Origin: Alentia gelatinosa
Lineage: Eukaryota > Annelida > Polychaeta > Phyllodocida > Polynoidae
Length of the DNA: 64,000 nt
NCBI GenBank assembly: GCA_950022655.1
Contig: OX465587.1
Coordinates: forward strand, 29,763,716-29,827,715
Direction: 5' to 3'
The position numbers and the translations under genes were made by a program. A model generated the notes under the pieces. The model saw only the letters and a program-made list of their open reading frames with translations, ran no database searches and was not told where the DNA came from. Positions 44,236-55,721 of this stretch are shown here, piece after piece; position 1 is the stretch's first letter; every line of letters starts with the position of its first letter.

Positions 44236-45440
44236 TTACTGGTTACCCAGCGATCTTCCACGGGGTTGTCACAACTAAATTAAACCAAGACACAATATAC
44301 AACAGGGAAAATACGCAGACGGGACAAAACACGACATCACAGGCATTCCTACTCATCACGTTTCATATCGGCTTGACATAACTCAATAATTATTTATTAA
44401 CAATTCAGGTATGTATGCCGACCTTTGCATAATCTAAGGTTTTTAACCATGATAAGAATGTGAATGATAGCATTGATGATATTAAGCCTACTAGATCATT
44501 ATTCTTTTCTTTTTTTTAAATTTGAGGTGAGCTCTCTTTATTTCCATCATTCTTTCTGGAGAGTGTGCTATACATGTGACTTTCCAAAGTAGTATACGTG
44601 TGACTGTTCCTTGCAGTTTTCATGTGTCTATCCCACATAGTTCGAATTAGAGATTATCCATTGAAGATTTATATATATCTTATCATATCAGCAAGAATAG
44701 AAAGTCTGAGGTTTCAATATGTTGATAACCTAATATTGCATATTATCATTGTTATAGTTATTAATGCATTTACTGGTATTTGATATTGCTTACATGATTA
44801 ACTTATATGAGCTTGCTCTGTTTTTGTGGGTTTTTTGTTTTGATAACAACATCACAATCACAATTATATAGCGTGATGATTGACAGGACAGGGTATAAAC
44901 AGGTTGATGAACAATAACAATACAATACAGAGTACTTATTATACACAAGAGACATCACAATACAATATACAGATTACATACAAACATAGGAAACCAGTGA
45001 TTCAGGATTTGCCTAGACTATGAGACACAAGGAGTTATTATCGTAAAACTGGATGAGGTTTAATCTTGTCCATCATATTCTACGACTGGAGTTTGGCAAA
45101 GTGACTTCATGAGGCGAAGCCGAATGAAGTCCGGAGCCAAAACTTCAGGAGTGGAATGCGGTGGCCAAGATTAAAACGAATCAGGTTTTAATTTTATCCT
45201 ACCCTATCTCCTCGATTTTGGAATATTACATGATAACAATGCTGTACGCCACTAGTGGCATATAAAACTCTGTATGCCAGTCAGCGTGGCATACGGAAAC
45301 CCAATGTTAAGCCTATGGGATTTTATATTAGGGGTAGGATAATAGTGCAGAGCGATCCATGATAACCTAAGCAGGGAAAAGGGAGTGAAGAAGTAGTCCT
45401 CAGATCCCCCTCAACATTCACTGAACATACCCTTATACAC
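44236..45440 (+). repeat. Dispersed repeat K, copy 1 (C-7 inside)
   Basis: Highly similar to 51465-52475, starting TTTACTGGTTACCCAGCGAT and including CATGTGACTTTCCAA and ATAGAAAGTCTGAG blocks. No terminal repeats or reading frame are recognised. C-7 occupies 45041-45339. Confidence 0.75.
45041..45339 (+). mobile_element. Twin-hairpin element C-7, nested in repeat K
   Basis: 299 bp with the same ends as C-4, TA at 45039-45040 and 45340-45341. It interrupts repeat K, which is uninterrupted by C at 52.3 kb. Confidence 0.85.
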
Positions 45441-46539
45441 ATTACAGATTACATACAGATTACATACAAACATAGGAAACCAGTGATTCAGGATTTGCCT
45501 AGACTATGAGCCTGGACTGTACGATGAGAACAGAGTTAGCACTTGACTTATTTTAGACAATCATTATGGCCTCTCAAGTACTGAGCTGTGTCAAGGATTA
45601 CTGAAAACCAGTTTTATTACCACACACTGGAAACGCGTCGAAAAATCCAATGCATCAAATCATATTTCTTCAATGAACACAGTTATACTCTATTTCTAAT
45701 TATGTTTTCTTTTCCATGAATTGGAAATTGCCCCCCTCCCACACACACCTTAATTTTTCCTTTTTTCATTTAAAGGCAATTACAAAGAGATGTTCATGTC
45801 AGGCATGGAAATCACTGGATAAGGATACCACTACACGGTACTATTGTTATCTATGTTTTTCCTTACTTCTCTCTTCTATGCTTCAATAATGCATATTGTA
45901 TGTCCATAGATAAGACACAACCAACAATAGAAAGTAAAATCTTTGTAGCAAAGCTTCAACAAACACAGTAATTAACTCAACACGGGAATTGGCTTAGAGT
46001 ATCTATTACTCGAGAAAAATTATACGTAATAAGTGTGATTACAAGTCTATAAAAAGTCTGTAATTGTTATTTTCAAGTCTATGAAAAGTTACAAAGTAAC
46101 CAAGTTGTGGGGTGGGTGGTGGCAAAAACAACGTCTTGAGTCTTTGAAGTCTGCCGCCAAAAGAGGCCGAGGAGCGATGACGTCACGAGATGACGTCACG
46201 AGGGTCAAGGCCGGCGGATAACGATTTCCCTTCGCGGTTGAATTATTCTCCAATTTCACAATTACTAACCAATGTGACCATGTGAAAAGATTTGTATGAC
46301 TGTCATGTATACAAAAAAAGAGGACTTACAGGCCCTCCAAAAAGGAAAAAAAAATGCAGCCATGCCCTTGCCAATTCAATATTGAAGGATAATTATCAAC
46401 TAAAGCAGGAATAGGATACTCCAATGCACTGATTATGAATGACCAGATCAATGAGGGTTCTGTAATGAAATACTGTATGTAATGTGATACTTTATATAAT
46501 AAATGCCGCTATATATAAAAAAATATGAATGTTGGGTCT
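45441..46539. other. Unassigned sequence
   Basis: Apart from the CRE pair at 46178-46198, nothing is recognised. Confidence 0.45.
46178..46198. promoter_or_regulatory. Pair of CRE palindromes
   Basis: TGACGTCA occurs at 46178-46185 and 46191-46198, 13 bases apart centre to centre, in a GC-rich patch. Confidence 0.35.
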
Positions 46540-47055
46540 GTGTCCTCGTTCACCATCGAGTTTGGAGCGTGCAAGAACAAGAACGAAGAGGTAGCAGAGT
46601 GAATATTCCGAAGCACATCAAACGGGATGGCAATCGGGAACAAAGGCCTAACGGAATACATGTGACTTTCCAAAGTAGTATACGTGTGACTGTTCCTTGC
46701 AGTTTACATGTGTCTATCCCACATAGTTCGAATTAGAGATTGTCCATTGAAGATTTCTACATTTCTTATTATATCAGCAAGAATAGAAAGTCTGAGTTTT
46801 CAGTATGTTGATAACCTAAGATTGCATATTATCATTGTTATAGTTATTAATGCATTTACTGGTATTTGATATTGCTTACAAGATTAACTTATATGAGCAA
46901 TCGGGAACAAAGGCCTAACGTAATGTATTTCTGATTTTCTCTCAGCCTGGACAAGTTAATCTGATTATTGCCCACTGAGTATGAGTTACCATACTCGCAG
47001 GTATGTTGAGTAGGAGTTCCTAACGTTAAATCTATGGACGTTTATGCCAGGCTAA
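46540..47055 (+). repeat. Twin-hairpin element split by repeat K
   Basis: Hairpin 1 remains (about 46540-46630) and hairpin 2 at about 46925-47055, containing GTTAAATCTATGG. The K fragment lies between them. Confidence 0.5.
46654..46897 (+). repeat. Dispersed repeat K, fragment
   Basis: Matches about 44570-44815. It is flanked by a 23-bp direct repeat (46631-46653 and 46898-46920, containing ATCGGGAACAAAGGCCTA) that belongs to the host site. Confidence 0.7.
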
Positions 47056-47079
47056 GACAATGAGAAAGAAACTGATGAG

Positions 47080-47525
47080 TGTTTGGTATGTGTCTCCATT
47101 CAACATCAAGTTTGGAGTGCGCAGTGATATGAACGAGATGATAGCCGAGTGAATATTCATAGTGCTCCAAACGAGGTGAGAATGGTAAAATACACACCAG
47201 TCACAATATGTTTCTGATTTTCTCTTAGCCTGGAAAGTTTATCTGTTTATCACCCGTTGAGTATGAGTAAAGTGCTGCTTCCACCGACACATAAGTTATA
47301 GCGAGATTGGTTACGATTTTGTTGTATTGCTAAATCGGGCTAGGTTTGAATAATCGTGTGCCTCAAGTCGTTACACCTCAAGGCCACCAAACCGGGGGTA
47401 GGCTCAAGGCGTCCACAGGGTAGGGTCAAGGCGTCCACAGAAAGGCTCAAGGCGTCCAGGGCTCAAATCGTCCTGGGCTCAAGGCGTCCATAAAGCAGAC
47501 GTTTATACAAGGCTAAGATAAAAGG
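47080..47525 (+). repeat. Twin-hairpin element with lost middle
   Basis: Hairpin 1 at about 47080-47200 and the two outer edges of hairpin 2 (47212-47275 and 47495-47525) flank unrelated tandem repeats at 47400-47492. Confidence 0.45.
47400..47492 (+). repeat. GGCTCAAGGCGTCCA tandem repeat
   Basis: Five units of 15-27 bp with the shared core CTCAAGGCGTCC, one mutated to CTCAAATCGTCC. Confidence 0.8.
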
Positions 47526-47555
47526 CTGGAGTGAGACGATAACAATGGTGATACT

Positions 47556-47607
47556 TTAAAATGAAACCAGGCACGAATGGTACCATTCGTGCCTGGTTTC
47601 ATTTTAA
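47556..47607. repeat. Perfect 52-bp palindrome
   Basis: Two 26-bp halves are exact reverse complements with no spacer; the centre is ATGGTACCAT at 47577-47586. Confidence 0.95.
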
Positions 47608-47636
47608 TAGCCATATTGTAGTAGGTGGACACCAGG
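47608..47636 (+). repeat. Terminal fragment of MITE family A
   Basis: Only the last about 30 bp of family A remain (GTAGTAGGTGGACACCAGGC), directly against the perfect palindrome at 47556-47607. Confidence 0.65.
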
Positions 47637-48357
47637 CATAAAGAGATTTTGTAGGGTGGGTCGGCGGTTCTTTTCTGTTGAAGTAGACGCAGGCGGGGTG
47701 CGGAGTAGGGTGGTCACGTGACCGGAACCACGTGACCGGAACCACGTAGGCAGCGTCTGTAGTCACCGTTCTCTGTTATCGCATTACCGCCAACTCGTCC
47801 AGTTAGCCCCAATGTAACGGATCCATAACCAAGAGAATACAGGGGTCAATACAAGGCCACCATGTGCCAGTGCTGCTGGTTATTAAAATGTAGGCTATAG
47901 CTGTTATACAATACCACGCTTATATACAGCCTAAAGCCCCTTACATGCCTGGAGCCCCATCTAGCGGATTGAGTCGGTGGGAGAGTGGTATAGGTGTCAC
48001 AGTGGGTATTCGCAATATCCTGTTTGCCGCCTGGCGCCGTATATTGGCGTTGTGAATGTACATGGACATGTAGATGTCCCTGTGTGTGTTATTTATGAAG
48101 GATATGTGAAATATGACACCTCTATTGAATAGTATGTATACACAGGCCTGCACACATAGGAACGAGGATTATTTCCATGTGGATATTGGGAATATCATGC
48201 TGTGCTCCTTTTGTGAATATATCGTATACTATCAGGCAGGATAAGTAATGAGAAATAGCCCGTATGGGGTTGATATTTGCTCAACCTATTGGATCAAGCA
48301 AAGTATAACAAAGATATATTGGATATGATACTGTAATCAAGTGATCAATAAAGAAAT
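47637..48357. other. Unassigned sequence
   Basis: Holds the E-box/ETS tandem motif at 47712-47746. No gene was recognised in the following 600 bp. Confidence 0.45.
47712..47746. promoter_or_regulatory. E-box plus ETS tandem motif
   Basis: CACGTGACCGGAAC occurs twice in a row, followed by CACGTAGG. CACGTGACCGGAA is a familiar arrangement in animal housekeeping promoters. No gene was recognised. Confidence 0.3.
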
Positions 48358-48700
48358 TCAAAGGCATATCCTACAATTTACGGTGGCGCCACCTGGTGAT
48401 TTAAAAAAATTCCTATTCATTCATTGAAATTGGTGATTTGTGGCATAATCCAAACTCAAATGAGCAAAATTTTAGTCCAAAAGGTAAAATATGCCCTTTC
48501 TCATATGTTTGATTTATATATTTCTTTCTTGCTTATTTGTAATGTCAGTGATTCAAGCAGAAATATGACCTCAGGCCAAAGTTGTTTGATAAATTGGCAG
48601 GTGGCACCACAATTTTTAAAACTTGGGCCTCAAAAGTTCTGTTATGTATTCTTTATGAAGTTCTCTTGAAATAAATCTACTTGATTTTCGAAAATTTTCT
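48358..48700 (-). repeat. MITE family J, partial copy
   Basis: Reverse orientation with GGCATATCCTACAATTTACG, the GGTGGCGCCACC palindrome and a second GGTGGCACCAC further in. Confidence 0.55.
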
Positions 48701-49080
48701 CTTTTACAAATGCTGCATTTGATTATACTAGATATTGACATTTTACCCATATTAAACGCTCAGGACTATAGTGCTAGGGGATATATATACCTGTGGTTGC
48801 CAGGATAGAGTCTTGCACTCCTGAGATGTATAGGAACTGTGTTTTACATTAATAAAATCTTGTTTTATTAAACTTACTATGTTTTGTCTTGTTTGATTAG
48901 GGGTTTCCTGGTCAATCAGTTTTCATCTGATATATGAGCCGACCCATGGGTTAACACTTGCACAGGTAGCACACCCGATTGCTGTAAGATATACAGTCAT
49001 CTGAGATTAGAATAGAAATAACCGGCGAACGCTTCATATGTACAAACTTGAAATATTACACAAGGTTGGACTGTTTTACC
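48701..49080. other. Unassigned sequence
   Basis: An AATAAA hexamer occurs at about 48851. I see no gene that it would terminate. Confidence 0.4.
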
Positions 49081-49390
49081 TGGCATTTACACTCGACGAC
49101 TAAATATGGGGGGACTGTAGATCGTCAATATAATAGCTGTCAGGTGGTGGCAATGTCCACTGGAAAAGTCGTCACCTCAGAATGTACTCTAGCGATTACA
49201 CTGACTTCACAGAATCGCCGCCTGTCTAGACAACTAATCCAAGCTGGCAAGAAATAGTTGCGGCATCAGAGCTTGTCCAATAATCGTAAGATTGTGCCAT
49301 GTTGCATAACCTGACAGAATCAGACGATCTACAGCTGCCACACTCTTGGTGTTTGGACTAGACAATTTCTACAATTTACCGCTGTGCACT
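49081..49390. repeat. MITE family G, degraded copy
   Basis: The left terminus is TGGCATTTACACTCGACGAC. The interior follows G copy 1. The right terminus is lost. Confidence 0.55.
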
Positions 49391-50783
49391 ACCCACTTGT
49401 TTAAAATTATGTAAGTATTTTGTAGTTAATACATATAATGATTAATGTGGATATGGTTCAGTGACTTAACCCTTCAGGAGCTACACATCATTCACCATGT
49501 ACCCATACTATAGAAGGCACCATAACCAATTGTGGTGTTTGTATGGCCGGCTTTTGTAGTCAATGTTGTTAAACAAAATTACAAATTCGAAACTTCCAGT
49601 AAATCTGTATTTTTATCAGAACTTTCCGATATTTTAAAGACTTACTGGCAATACATAGCTAAATATGTCCTGCAATTCTCATAATTCTGCGTTAATTATT
49701 CAAAAAGTTACAAAGGAACAAATTCAGCATTGTTCTTCCATGCCTAAGAGAATGCCATATGGCATTATCCTGCCATAGCCAGGGGAATGCCATATGGCAT
49801 TGTCCTGCCATGGTCAGGGGAATGCCAAATGGCATTGACCTGCCAGAAAAGGTTAACAGTGTATGAACAAAGTTAGTAGATATGTAGAGAAATGATTGTA
49901 GTTGGAGGTAACACGCAGCATAGGTGTTCTTAATAAGGAAAGTTACAACCACGTGAGATTCTGACAAAGTAACAGAGGGGTGTACCTCTGTGCTGTCGGC
50001 GCTGTGCAGCATTTTTATTTTCATCATTTTTATTGGCCTCAGTTGTTGATTTTTACATTTTCGTTTGTGATTTATACAAGTCTGCCAATAAACTGGCTGG
50101 CCATCAGCCGTGGCTGGTTTTCTTGGCCGCCATCTTTCAACAAATCTAGCTCTGTGCAATATGCCACTTATGTTCACATAAATATGTGGCTATCATCATT
50201 ATTCCTTCCACTATACCTATAAATAATGGGATATACAAGGTAATTGATTGTAGATAGTAGAGGTAGCCTAGCTATACATTCTATATTAATAGACATTATC
50301 ATTGTTCACATAAAAGACATATAAACATATATATAATGCGGTGAATGTCATATAAGTCATAGAGATTATTTGCAAATATTTTAATTACCCGTTGGAATCG
50401 ATTCATTTAACATTCTTTTCGTTAATGATTTGAATTCTTTATAAAATGGTCTATTTCGCGATATTGATGCTATGGAATTCCAAAATATTCCACTATGGTA
50501 TTCCACCCTTTTCATATAGAAGGTGGTATTCGGTTGATTGACATAAATCACGGGTGCCTTTCCTTGTCGTGTATTACAAGGTCTATGATCGATATAATTA
50601 GGACTTCTGGATCGGATGCACATAAAATTCAATAAGTGACATTTTCTTCTCTCATACAGAAAGGGTGGCTTGGAGATACAGTGCATTGAGTAAGAGGATA
50701 AGACCGTGCTGCCGTGCTGCTGTGGTTAAGCCGCTGCAATTGTATCTACAATATATTTAAGATCTTCCTTAACAAGCTCATTA
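49391..50783. other. Unassigned sequence with a 36-bp tandem repeat
   Basis: Only the 49750-49847 array is recognised. Confidence 0.45.
49750..49847 (+). repeat. 36-bp tandem repeat, three units
   Basis: Each unit holds AATGCCATATGGCATT or a one-base variant followed by TCCTGCCATGG-like sequence. The tail of an apparent 161-codon frame is built from these units. Confidence 0.8.
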
Positions 50784-50866
50784 CACTGCACGAAAACCAC
50801 CATTTTATTCATATATACGCCATCGCGGAAGTGCATGTATATTATATTGGCTGAATATTGACTTGT

Positions 50867-50926
<60 letters not shown>

Positions 50927-51255
50927 GCCCAGGGATTATATACGGATGCGTCTTGGCTGTATTTCACACCCGGCATATATGAGTGGAAATATCCTCTCCC
51001 CTCGCTGCCTCCCGCCCGTTTTTGTGTTGGTAGAAGTACAGGTGTACTCAGTAGGAAGCCCCCCCCCCCCCCCCCACCACCCCCCGCCACCTCACGCCCG
51101 CTCTGGGTGAAGCCCTCTCCACTGAACGCTTACATGTATATCCGCCTACAGATGAGGCGTATATACACGGGGAATAGGACGACCTTATATACGCAAATGT
51201 CATACTTATATACGCCGGGCGCATTCTTATGTAAAATAGTGGTTTTCGTGCAGTG
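50784..51255. mobile_element. Foldback element X
   Basis: 472 bp with 24-bp inverted ends starting CACTGCACGAAAACCAC. It contains an AT microsatellite (50871-50924) and a C run (51060-51075). A relative with CACTGCGCAAAAACCACC starts at 56789. The target duplication is not evident. Confidence 0.7.
50871..50924. repeat. AT dinucleotide microsatellite
   Basis: About 27 AT units inside foldback element X. Confidence 0.95.
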
Positions 51256-51464
51256 ATAGGAACTTCTTAGTCGTGAATGGATTAGCTACTCCCAGGTCTA
51301 TATATATATAACAACTTATTAGACTTGGTACAGCTGAAAGTCGTCAGGAGGTGCACAATGCAAGAATCGCTGGCCAGAATCATCTTGTGTTTACAAACGC
51401 CTGATGAGGGATCAACTCGAGCATTTTTTATTTCTTTTATTCCAAGATATTTACGACAGTACAC

Positions 51465-52475
51465 GTTTACTGGTTACCCAGCGATCTTCCACGGGGTTGT
51501 CACAACTAAATTAAACCAAGACACAATATACAACAGGGAAAATACGCAGACGGGACAATACACGACATCACAGTGATTCCTACTCAGCACGTTTCATATC
51601 GGCTTGACATAACTCAATAATTATTTATTAACAATTCAAGTATGTATGCCGACCTTTGCATAATTTAAGGTTTTTAACCATGATAAGAATGTGAATGATA
51701 GCATTGATGATATTAAGCCTACTAGATCATTATTCTTTTTCTTTTTTTTTAATTTGAGCTCAGCTCTCTTTATTTTCATTATTCTTTCTGCAAAGTGTGT
51801 TATACATGTGACTTTCCAACTTAGTTTACATGTGACTGTTCCTTGCAGTTTACATGTGTCTATCCCACATAGTTCGAATTAGAGATTATCCATTGAAGAT
51901 TTCTATATTTCTTAGTATTTCAGTTAAAAATAGAAAGCTCTCTTTATTTCCATCCAATTTTTTTCTGCAGAGTGTGTTATACATTTCTTATTATATCAGC
52001 AAGAATAGAAAGTCTGAGTTTTTAATATGTTGATAACCTAAGATCGCATATTATCATTGTAATGGTTATTAATGCAATGACTGGTATATAAGCTTTCTCT
52101 GTTTTTGTGTTCTTTTGTTTTGGATAACAACATCACAATCATACTTATATAGCATGATGATTGACAGGACAGGGTACAAACAGGTTCATTATCAATAACA
52201 ATACGATACAGAGTATATATTGCACACAAGAGACATCACAATACAATATACAGATTACATACAAACATAGGAAACCAGTCATCCAGCATTTGCCTAGACC
52301 ATGAGACACAGGGAGTTAGAATTGTTGGACACCTAGAGATGGTATACAAAAGTTATTAGTGCAGAACGATCCAAGATAACTTAAGCAGGGGAAAAGGAGT
52401 GAAGAAGCAGTCCCCAGATCCCCCTCAACATTCACTGAACATACTCTTATACACATTACAGATTACATACACATT
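51465..52475 (+). repeat. Dispersed repeat K, copy 2
   Basis: The longest copy, about 1 kb, without a C insertion, with small internal rearrangements around 51910-51990. Confidence 0.75.
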
Positions 52476-53207
52476 ACTCTTTTTTTAAATGTAGGTGGGT
52501 TTTCCCCTGCGTGTCTCTTCTTGACTGAGTCCAGGCGGAAGTGAAGAAACCGTCATTACCGCTTTTTACACCTGACTGTTCTGTTCACGATTCTTGGATT
52601 TTGCAACACGTCGAAATGTTTTTTCAAAAGATTTCTTTGTAGTACAGTTCTTCCGGTCATATGCTTTCTGCTAAGTACCTCGAAATCGCAAATTAATTCT
52701 TCAATGGTTTTAATCAAAATGGGATGTGATATGATTAATGGTGCTTGATAATATGGTAATTGAATGATATGAATGTAGCTTCTATTTCCTTTACCAAAGA
52801 GTATAGAGAAAACTCATTGCCTTTACCTACGGCGGCCCAACACTTAAATGTTATCCTTTGATATTGAAACATTTAGTTTTGGTGGGTCAAAAACTGTTTG
52901 TTGCTTTTTGAAACATGCTATCCCAGTTATTTTTTGCACCTATGATTCGAGACTAGACAGCATCCAGGGATGATAGACCGATAAAAAAGATTTCACCAAA
53001 TTTGGAGATTTGTCCACTGCATGGACATTAAAACCAGTCTACCTTGACTGATGTTCATGTAGTATAAAGATTGAAAAAAAAAACAAAAAAAACTTATTTC
53101 CCCAGTACATTGGTGATTTTCCGTACTTTGTACTTCGGTGCTCGTATACGATAGAGCTAGTCCTATTATGACAATTTTGTTGAGGATCTGCGAGGTGTTT
53201 TTTAAGC
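52476..53207. other. Unassigned sequence
   Basis: AT-rich. Nothing recognised. Confidence 0.4.
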
Positions 53208-53210
53208 TAA

Positions 53211-53970
53211 AGGGGGCGTCCACCAACCACGACAAGGTTACGACAAGCCCCGACCAGAAAGTTCCAATCGCAGCCTTGTCGCAGCCTTGTCGTGAGAAGG
53301 GCAGCTCTGCGACAGCCTTGTCGGGGCGTGTCGTAGACGTCGCTGGTTTCCGAGAAAAAAAAACGTCCATGGTACCGACACACCACGACAATGAGATCGA
53401 GGAAACCACGACATGCCACGCCAAGGCTCCTGTCGTGGCAAAAGTCGAACATGTTCGATTTTGTCGTTTATCCTACCCCTAATATAAAATCCCAAAGGCT
53501 TAACATTGGGTTTCCGTATGCCACGCTGACTGGCATACAGAGTTTTATATGCCACTAGTGGCATACAGCATTGTTATCACGTAATATTCCAAAATCGAGG
53601 AGATAGGGTAGGATAAAATCAAAACCTGATTCGTTTTAATCTTGGTCACCGCATTCCACTCCTGAAGTTTTGGCTCCGGACTTCACTCGGCTTCGCCTCA
53701 TGAAGTCACTTTGCCAAACTCCAGTCGTGGAATACGGTGGCCAAGATTAAACCTCATCCAGTTTTACGATAAACCTTGTCGGGAGGCCCCCGACAACCCC
53801 CCAACAGGCTTCGTGTTGCAGCCTGTCGGAGCCTTGTCGTAGCCTCTTGTCGGGAACTATGGTCCACCAACCACAACAAGGCTACGACAAGGTCTCCAAT
53901 CGTAGACCTGTCGTGGATCTTGTCGGAAAGCCATTGTCGTAGCCTTGTCGTGGTTGGTGGACGCCCGCCT
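53211..53970. mobile_element. Palindromic MITE family E, copy 2, split by C-8
   Basis: The ends are AGGGGGCGTCCACCAACCAC and complement. The central GAACATGTTC lies near 53450. The right arm is interrupted by C-8 (53471-53769). The duplication is unclear: TAA on the left, TTA on the right. Confidence 0.8.
53471..53769 (-). mobile_element. Twin-hairpin element C-8, nested in E
   Basis: 299 bp reversed, TA at 53469-53470 and 53770-53771. It splits the right arm of E copy 2 just after the central palindrome. Confidence 0.85.
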
Positions 53971-53972
53971 TT

Positions 53973-54406
53973 AGAACGATATTGGCCGGACGATAACGAT
54001 TAGGACTAACCTCAGGCGATGTTGACCATGATCGGAGTGTCAATCCGTTTTTTAAGTGTGCTCCTCAGAATTCCATGACATCCAGTACAGTTTTTATCGT
54101 TTAAGCTAGATATGGGTTCTAGCACCCGTCTCATAAGATCACACACTCTCTAAGTCGTAATCTGCAAAAGGTTCTCACTGCGCTCTATGAGGGAAGAATT
54201 CTTAACAAATTAGGCTTAGACCCCATTTCCGCTGCTCGGGTCAGGGCGATACAGGGTCTACTATTTTTTCTTTTTTTTCTTTTTTATTCAAGTATAAACA
54301 AAGTACAATCACCCATAGGCGGTCTTCCATGTACCAGTCGAACAACATGAAACATTGCAAAATATAACACACATTATTGACAAACAGTGCAAGAAACAGG
54401 AAAAAA
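53973..54406. other. Unassigned sequence
   Basis: Nothing recognised apart from a T-rich run near 54264-54288. Confidence 0.4.
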
Positions 54407-54593
54407 ATATCGGGGCAGTTGAACATGTTGATTATGCAGCGAAAATAACCTATTACGATGGGTGGTGGATTGGGATGTCTAGACATCTGTCTACGATTTT
54501 GCACCTTCCCGCTATCTCTCCGATATTTTTCTTTTTGTATCGGTGCCATATCGGTAGGTCTGAATTTCTGTCATAGTAGGTGGACGCCAGGCC
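54407..54593 (-). mobile_element. MITE family A, truncated copy
   Basis: Reverse orientation. It ends in GTGGACGCCAGGCC and begins abruptly at ATCGGGGCAGTTG, so the other third is missing. Confidence 0.75.
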
Positions 54594-54910
54594 TGACTGT
54601 GAACATTTCGTCTGCAATAAAACTCTTTAAAAAAAATAAACGTTTTTACGCACCATGCACTTTCAGGCTCTCTCAGATATTGACATTCCGATTCCTTCAG
54701 CTGGACTTCGAAATGGGCATTCTACATCGTAGCTCATCGGGAGATGCTTTAAACTACTAGAAATAGAGAAACACCAACACTTTCGTAGACTCAAGTTCTA
54801 GAGTCAACTGACTTTATTTCACAAGGCTCCCCTCGCTCCTCTGCGTTTTACCCACACCCCTTTTTCCCAAAACTGTCCGTACCCTCCTTGCTCTTCTGGA
54901 GGACGTTTAA

Positions 54911-55275
54911 CCCTTTAACGACGCATGATGCCTGGAGGCATCACCGCTCTAAAGACGCATGATGCCTGGAGGCATCACCGCACTTAAGACGCACGATGCC
55001 TTGAGGCATCATTGTCCCAATATTAAGAAAAATGTTTTAACAAAGAAATAATAGAGCAATATTCATGAAATCTTCAGAAAATGTAGATATAATATCATAT
55101 TTAGTATTTCTATATATGTAAGAAATAGAATATTTATGATTATGTATCATACTGCATGATTAGAAACTTGGATATCAGTTTTAACTATTATGTGGCCGTC
55201 CTGTAGCCAGACAGACTGCCACCAGTATCCGTCCTTATGGGAGTAGCTGGACCCCAGGCAGCCGTCCTTAAAGGG
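54911..55275. mobile_element. piggyBac-type MITE, family V
   Basis: 365 bp, flanked by TTAA at 54907-54910 and 55276-55279. The inverted ends begin CCCTTTAACGACG and CCCTTTAAGGACG. TTAA targets and CCCTTT ends are diagnostic of piggyBac. The left part has three tandem units with the palindrome GATGCCTGGAGGCATC (54928-55012). No transposase. Confidence 0.85.
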
Positions 55276-55399
55276 TTAATAATCTAAGATCTTACATAAA
55301 GACACTTGTCTGTACTTTAATAATATTTAGGTTTGGTTGCTAAGACAGTATCATACATCCATAAGGTCGTCCATGACCAGCAGCCAAACATAGTCAGGA

Positions 55400-55721
55400 A
55401 TAGAGGGAAACTATGTTCCGGTGAGCAAAAGTTAAAAGTTACGAGGTAAGGCTTGGAAATTTTTTTCCAAGCCTTACTGAAGCCTTACTGAAACACTTCC
55501 GAAGCAAATGGCCACCCTTATAGAGTAACCACAACAGCTATTGTTTCGTCCTCCTGCTGTATTGTATCACGTGATCAGAGCGGGACGAAAACATGAGAGC
55601 GGGACGAAAACATGAGAGCGGGACGAAAACCTCAACCTCGACACATAACTTATTTTCAATGCACCCCCAGCAGCGGTATGTAACTCTAGTTAGTTCAATA
55701 ATGGGTATATAGGAATACAGA
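55400..55721 (+). repeat. Repeat L, copy 2
   Basis: Shares CTATGTTCCGGTGAGCAAAA, the GAGCGGGACGAAAAC triplet and the CAGCAGCGGTATGTAACTC tail with copy 1. The hairpin is mostly deleted. It appears to split repeat M. Confidence 0.65.

Noticed and set aside
46503..46736. Frames at 46503 and 51691 with the same carboxy terminus
   Set aside because: The shared end comes from repeat K, which is present in both places; there is no independent sign of coding.
49692..50177. 161-codon minus-strand frame
   Set aside because: The last third is the 36-bp tandem repeat, the rest has no recognisable domain, and no splice or promoter context supports it.
54770..54905. Possible solo LTR
   Set aside because: The minus strand has a polyadenylation-like AATAAAG, but I found no TG...CA ends with a target duplication.
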